64,000 bases of DNA from Acidobacteriaceae bacterium. Lineage in GTDB: Bacteria; Acidobacteriota; Terriglobia; Terriglobales; Acidobacteriaceae. The notes below the pieces were generated by a model that was given only the letters and a program-made list of their open reading frames with translations, searched no databases and had not been told where the DNA came from. The stretch is from contig JASHRF010000060.1 of assembly GCA_030037545.1 (NCBI GenBank), forward strand, positions 1-64,000, given 5' to 3'. Made by a program: the position numbers and the translations under genes. Positions within the stretch are counted from its first letter, which is position 1. The number at the start of each line of letters is the position of its first letter. Shown here piece after piece: positions 62,090-64,000 of the stretch.

Positions 62090-62805
62090 AGCTGCCGGCC
62101 GGGCAAAGCTCAGGCCCGCGATATACGCTGCGTTATAAGCTCGCCTGGAGATGGAGAGCGTGTCGAAGCTGGGCGCACTACGTGCTCGTCGGAAGGCGCA
62201 AGGGCCTGCCCGCGCTGCTCGATTTTGTTCTCGGAAACCATTACCTTAAGGCGTGCCAGGTACCCGGCGAGCTGGCGGCTCTTGGTGAAATCCTTGCCGA
62301 GCACCGGCCGGGCAGAGCGCTTGAGATCGGTACCGCTGGAGGTGGCACACTTCTTTTTCTCGCCCGCCTGGCAAGTCCGCACGCGACGATTGTGAGCGTC
62401 GATCTGAGGGGCGGGATGTTCGGCGGAGGCTACAGCGCCTGGCGCAGGTGGCTCTATCAGCGCTTCGCCTGCCGCGGCCAGCGGATGTGCCTTCTTCAAG
62501 GCGATTCGCATTCCGCGGAGATGCTCGAACGGGTCAAGGCTGCGCTTGCAGACCAGCCACTGGATTACCTTTTTATTGACGGCGATCACCGGTATGACGG
62601 CGTAAAGCGTGACTTCGAGATGTACGGGCCGCTGGTCCGGAAAGGCGGGTTGATTGCCTTCCATGACATCGTGGAAGGACCTTCCGATGCCGTTGGAGGC
62701 GTGCCGCGATTTTGGCGCGAGGTTAAACCACAATACCACCATCGAGAGATTATCAATGACCCGCTCCAGGGCGGATTCGGAATCGGACTCCTTTGTGTGG
62801 AATAG
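62053..62805 (+). CDS. class I SAM-dependent methyltransferase
   Basis: 250 aa. ATG 62053 has AAGGAGG five bases upstream, inside the flippase gene, so the genes overlap by 37 bp. The SAM-binding loop is ALEIGTAGGGTLLFLARLAS, followed by TIVSVDLRGGMFGGG and the acidic motif YLFIDGDHRYDGVKRDFEMY with PLVRKGGLIAFHDIVE, the Methyltransf_24 arrangement. The final YHHREIINDPLQGGFGIGLL is typical. It probably methylates a sugar or lipid-linked intermediate of the exopolysaccharide. Confidence 0.9.
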   Translation: MADQALAQAGALKLPAGQSSGPRYTLRYKLAWRWRACRSWAHYVLVGRRKGLPALLDFVLGNHYLKACQVPGELAALGEILAEHRPGRALEIGTAGGGTLLFLARLASPHATIVSVDLRGGMFGGGYSAWRRWLYQRFACRGQRMCLLQGDSHSAEMLERVKAALADQPLDYLFIDGDHRYDGVKRDFEMYGPLVRKGGLIAFHDIVEGPSDAVGGVPRFWREVKPQYHHREIINDPLQGGFGIGLLCVE

Positions 62806-62887
62806 CTGCGCCGCAAGGCGACCATCACTGTCACGAATCCTGCGCCTTATGCATCGATTCTCATCATCCGGATTAGGCATTTGATTT

Positions 62888-63883
62888 ATGGCGCCGCCAA
62901 GCGCAAAACCGCACTTGATGAATGAGGCTATGGAGAAGGGTGATGGTTTTATTACCCGCGCCGTGGACTCCAATCGTTCCTTGGAGCAATGGGAGCGTGT
63001 GGCGGGGTGGTGTGCTTCGTCGCTTTTAAGACGGGCGATGCCAGCCGCGCTTAGAGACGTACTGCGGGAACCAGTGACACGGATATTGGCTCGGCATGCA
63101 ACACGCCATTTACCACGGGACAAAGAGTTCGATCAGCCAGTGGAATATGCCGCTGCGAGCGCGTACTTATCTATTATTGTGCCGGTCCACGATGCGCCGG
63201 AGGTAACCGGGCGCTGCCTGATCGGCTTGCAGAAGTATGCTTCAAAAGCAGAGATTATTCTGGTCGACGACGCCTCAAAACTCGATGAGACCATCGAACT
63301 CATTGACAGCTTCGCAGAGCGCAACAACTGGAAGGTAATTCGCCACTCGAAAGCGCTGGGGCACAGCGCAGCTTGCGGCGCCGGGGCCAGTCTTGCTACC
63401 GGGACCTATCTTTGTCTTTTGAACTCCGACACAGTTGTTACCCCGTGGTGCTGGCGGCCCATCGTGCAAGCATTCGAGGACAATCCGGATATCGGTGTGG
63501 CTGGGCCTTCGACGAGTTTTTCAGGAACCCCGCAAAGCCTCCCCTTGGCGTTCTCTGCGCGCTTCTATCTAAATGACAGTCAGGTCTGCGAGTATGCAAG
63601 GCGCTTGTTAGCGCCACACTTGAACGCCGTTCTCAGAGATCTGCCATGGGTTTCCGGATTTGCCTTTTTCATAAGGCGTAGCCTTTGGGAACAGCTTCGC
63701 GGCTTTGACCGCAATCTTCCTGATTTGGGCAATGAAGTTGAACTTTGCATACGCGTTCTGCGGATGGGGCATCGCGTGGTATGGGTTCGCAACTCCTATA
63801 TTCATCACCTCGGCGGCGCGAGCTACAGCAAGACGACCGGCGACACCTATGTTGGCGCGATCGAGTCGATGCAGATTATCTGA
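62888..63883 (+). CDS. glycosyltransferase family 2 protein
   Basis: 331 aa from ATG 62888. After an 85-residue helical N-terminal region comes the GT-A domain: YLSIIVPVHDAPEVTGRCLI, IILVDDASKLDETIELI, TGTYLCLLNSDTVVTPWCWR (NSD in place of DxD), and the acceptor end RGFDRNLPDLGNEVELCIRV. The frame stops at TGA 63881-63883, a little after HHLGGASYSKT, close to the normal end of such enzymes. It adds a sugar to the growing repeat unit. It follows the methyltransferase by 82 bp. Confidence 0.9.
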   Translation: MAPPSAKPHLMNEAMEKGDGFITRAVDSNRSLEQWERVAGWCASSLLRRAMPAALRDVLREPVTRILARHATRHLPRDKEFDQPVEYAAASAYLSIIVPVHDAPEVTGRCLIGLQKYASKAEIILVDDASKLDETIELIDSFAERNNWKVIRHSKALGHSAACGAGASLATGTYLCLLNSDTVVTPWCWRPIVQAFEDNPDIGVAGPSTSFSGTPQSLPLAFSARFYLNDSQVCEYARRLLAPHLNAVLRDLPWVSGFAFFIRRSLWEQLRGFDRNLPDLGNEVELCIRVLRMGHRVVWVRNSYIHHLGGASYSKTTGDTYVGAIESMQII

Positions 63884-64000
63884 AGCAGAAATGCCGCTGT
63901 TGTGACCCTTGGAGGCACCGGCGTGATCTATCCTCCGCGTGACCTGGAGGCGGTAAAGCGCGCGGGAACTGCCTTTGAGAGTTGCTGTCCCACGCACGCA
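63884..64000 (+). pseudogene. fragment of a glycosyltransferase-like protein, cut by window edge
   Basis: In the same frame as the preceding GT2 gene, beyond its stop, the sequence reads VVTLGGTGVIYPPRDLEAVK then AFESCCPTHA. This resembles the C-terminal GGxGVLYPPGxLxxxxxxFLxLCPTADD motif of a different glycosyltransferase-like family. No ribosome-binding site or start codon that would make a complete protein is seen, so a 5'-truncated remnant is likelier than a gene, but the rest lies outside the window. Confidence 0.4.

Overview
The window (about 58-60% GC by eye) looks like chromosomal DNA of an acidobacterium (Acidobacteriota, probably Terriglobia). The markers are very large TonB-dependent receptors (about 1140 aa) that open with a carboxypeptidase-regulatory-like Ig domain, a PadR regulator overlapping a 934-aa FtsX/MacB-type (ADOP) permease, CocE/NonD hydrolases beside a receptor, and short palindromic repeats of the 'GCGGCTAAAGCCGC' kind. 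The assignment rests on gene style, because no rRNA is present. I saw no tRNA, rRNA or CRISPR array.

Region 1 (1-14770) is a sugar-utilisation island bounded by decayed mobile DNA. On the left are an IS256-family transposase cut by the window edge, a 20-codon scrap of an ArdC-like gene, an IS5-family scrap and a LysR scrap. Then comes a FadR-type GntR regulator, with TGGTCTT half-sites around its gene and a TTGGTAAGACCAA palindrome in the leader of the first operon gene. The plus-strand operon follows: TonB receptor, enolase-superfamily sugar-acid dehydratase, RraA-like aldolase, SDR dehydrogenase, SSF symporter, GH27 alpha-galactosidase, clan GH-A glycosidase, and a frameshifted GH39-like remnant. 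At 14190/14191 that remnant abuts a TrbJ/VirB5-like conjugation remnant on the other strand. The inferred logic is: release galactosides outside the cytoplasm, import, oxidise, dehydrate, cleave.

Region 2 (14.9-28.7 kb) holds housekeeping and envelope genes: GluQRS, an ECF sigma/membrane partner/DUF4252 operon, a diacylglycerol-kinase-like enzyme, a DUF4139 protein with a carboxypeptidase-like domain inserted, an SDR, a five-gene minus-strand locus that looks like a reduced or divergent chaperone-usher fimbrial system (three secreted beta-rich subunits, a PapD-like chaperone, a 552-aa usher-like barrel), and replicative helicase dnaB.

Region 3 (28.7-50.7 kb) mixes repeats, regulators and transport: MITE-like repeats, a MEDS sensor with a GAF-PAS protein, an XRE/S24-like regulator, a small CxxC protein coupled to a sigma-region-4-like protein, an HSL-type esterase, a beheaded TonB-receptor remnant, ADOP permease plus PadR with an operator palindrome, two CocE/NonD hydrolases around a TonB receptor, a permease scrap, and a molybdate-type ABC transporter with an operator-like palindrome on its promoter.

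Region 4 (50.9-64 kb) is an exopolysaccharide locus: O-antigen ligase/polymerase-like protein, a TPR membrane protein (opposite strand), a FecR-like protein, a ribbon-helix-helix-like regulator, Wza-type export protein, Wzc-type tyrosine autokinase, WecG/TagA glycosyltransferase, Wzx-like flippase, methyltransferase and GT2 glycosyltransferase, ending in an out-of-context glycosyltransferase-like fragment at the window edge. Function calls come from motif and family recognition by eye; no database search was run.
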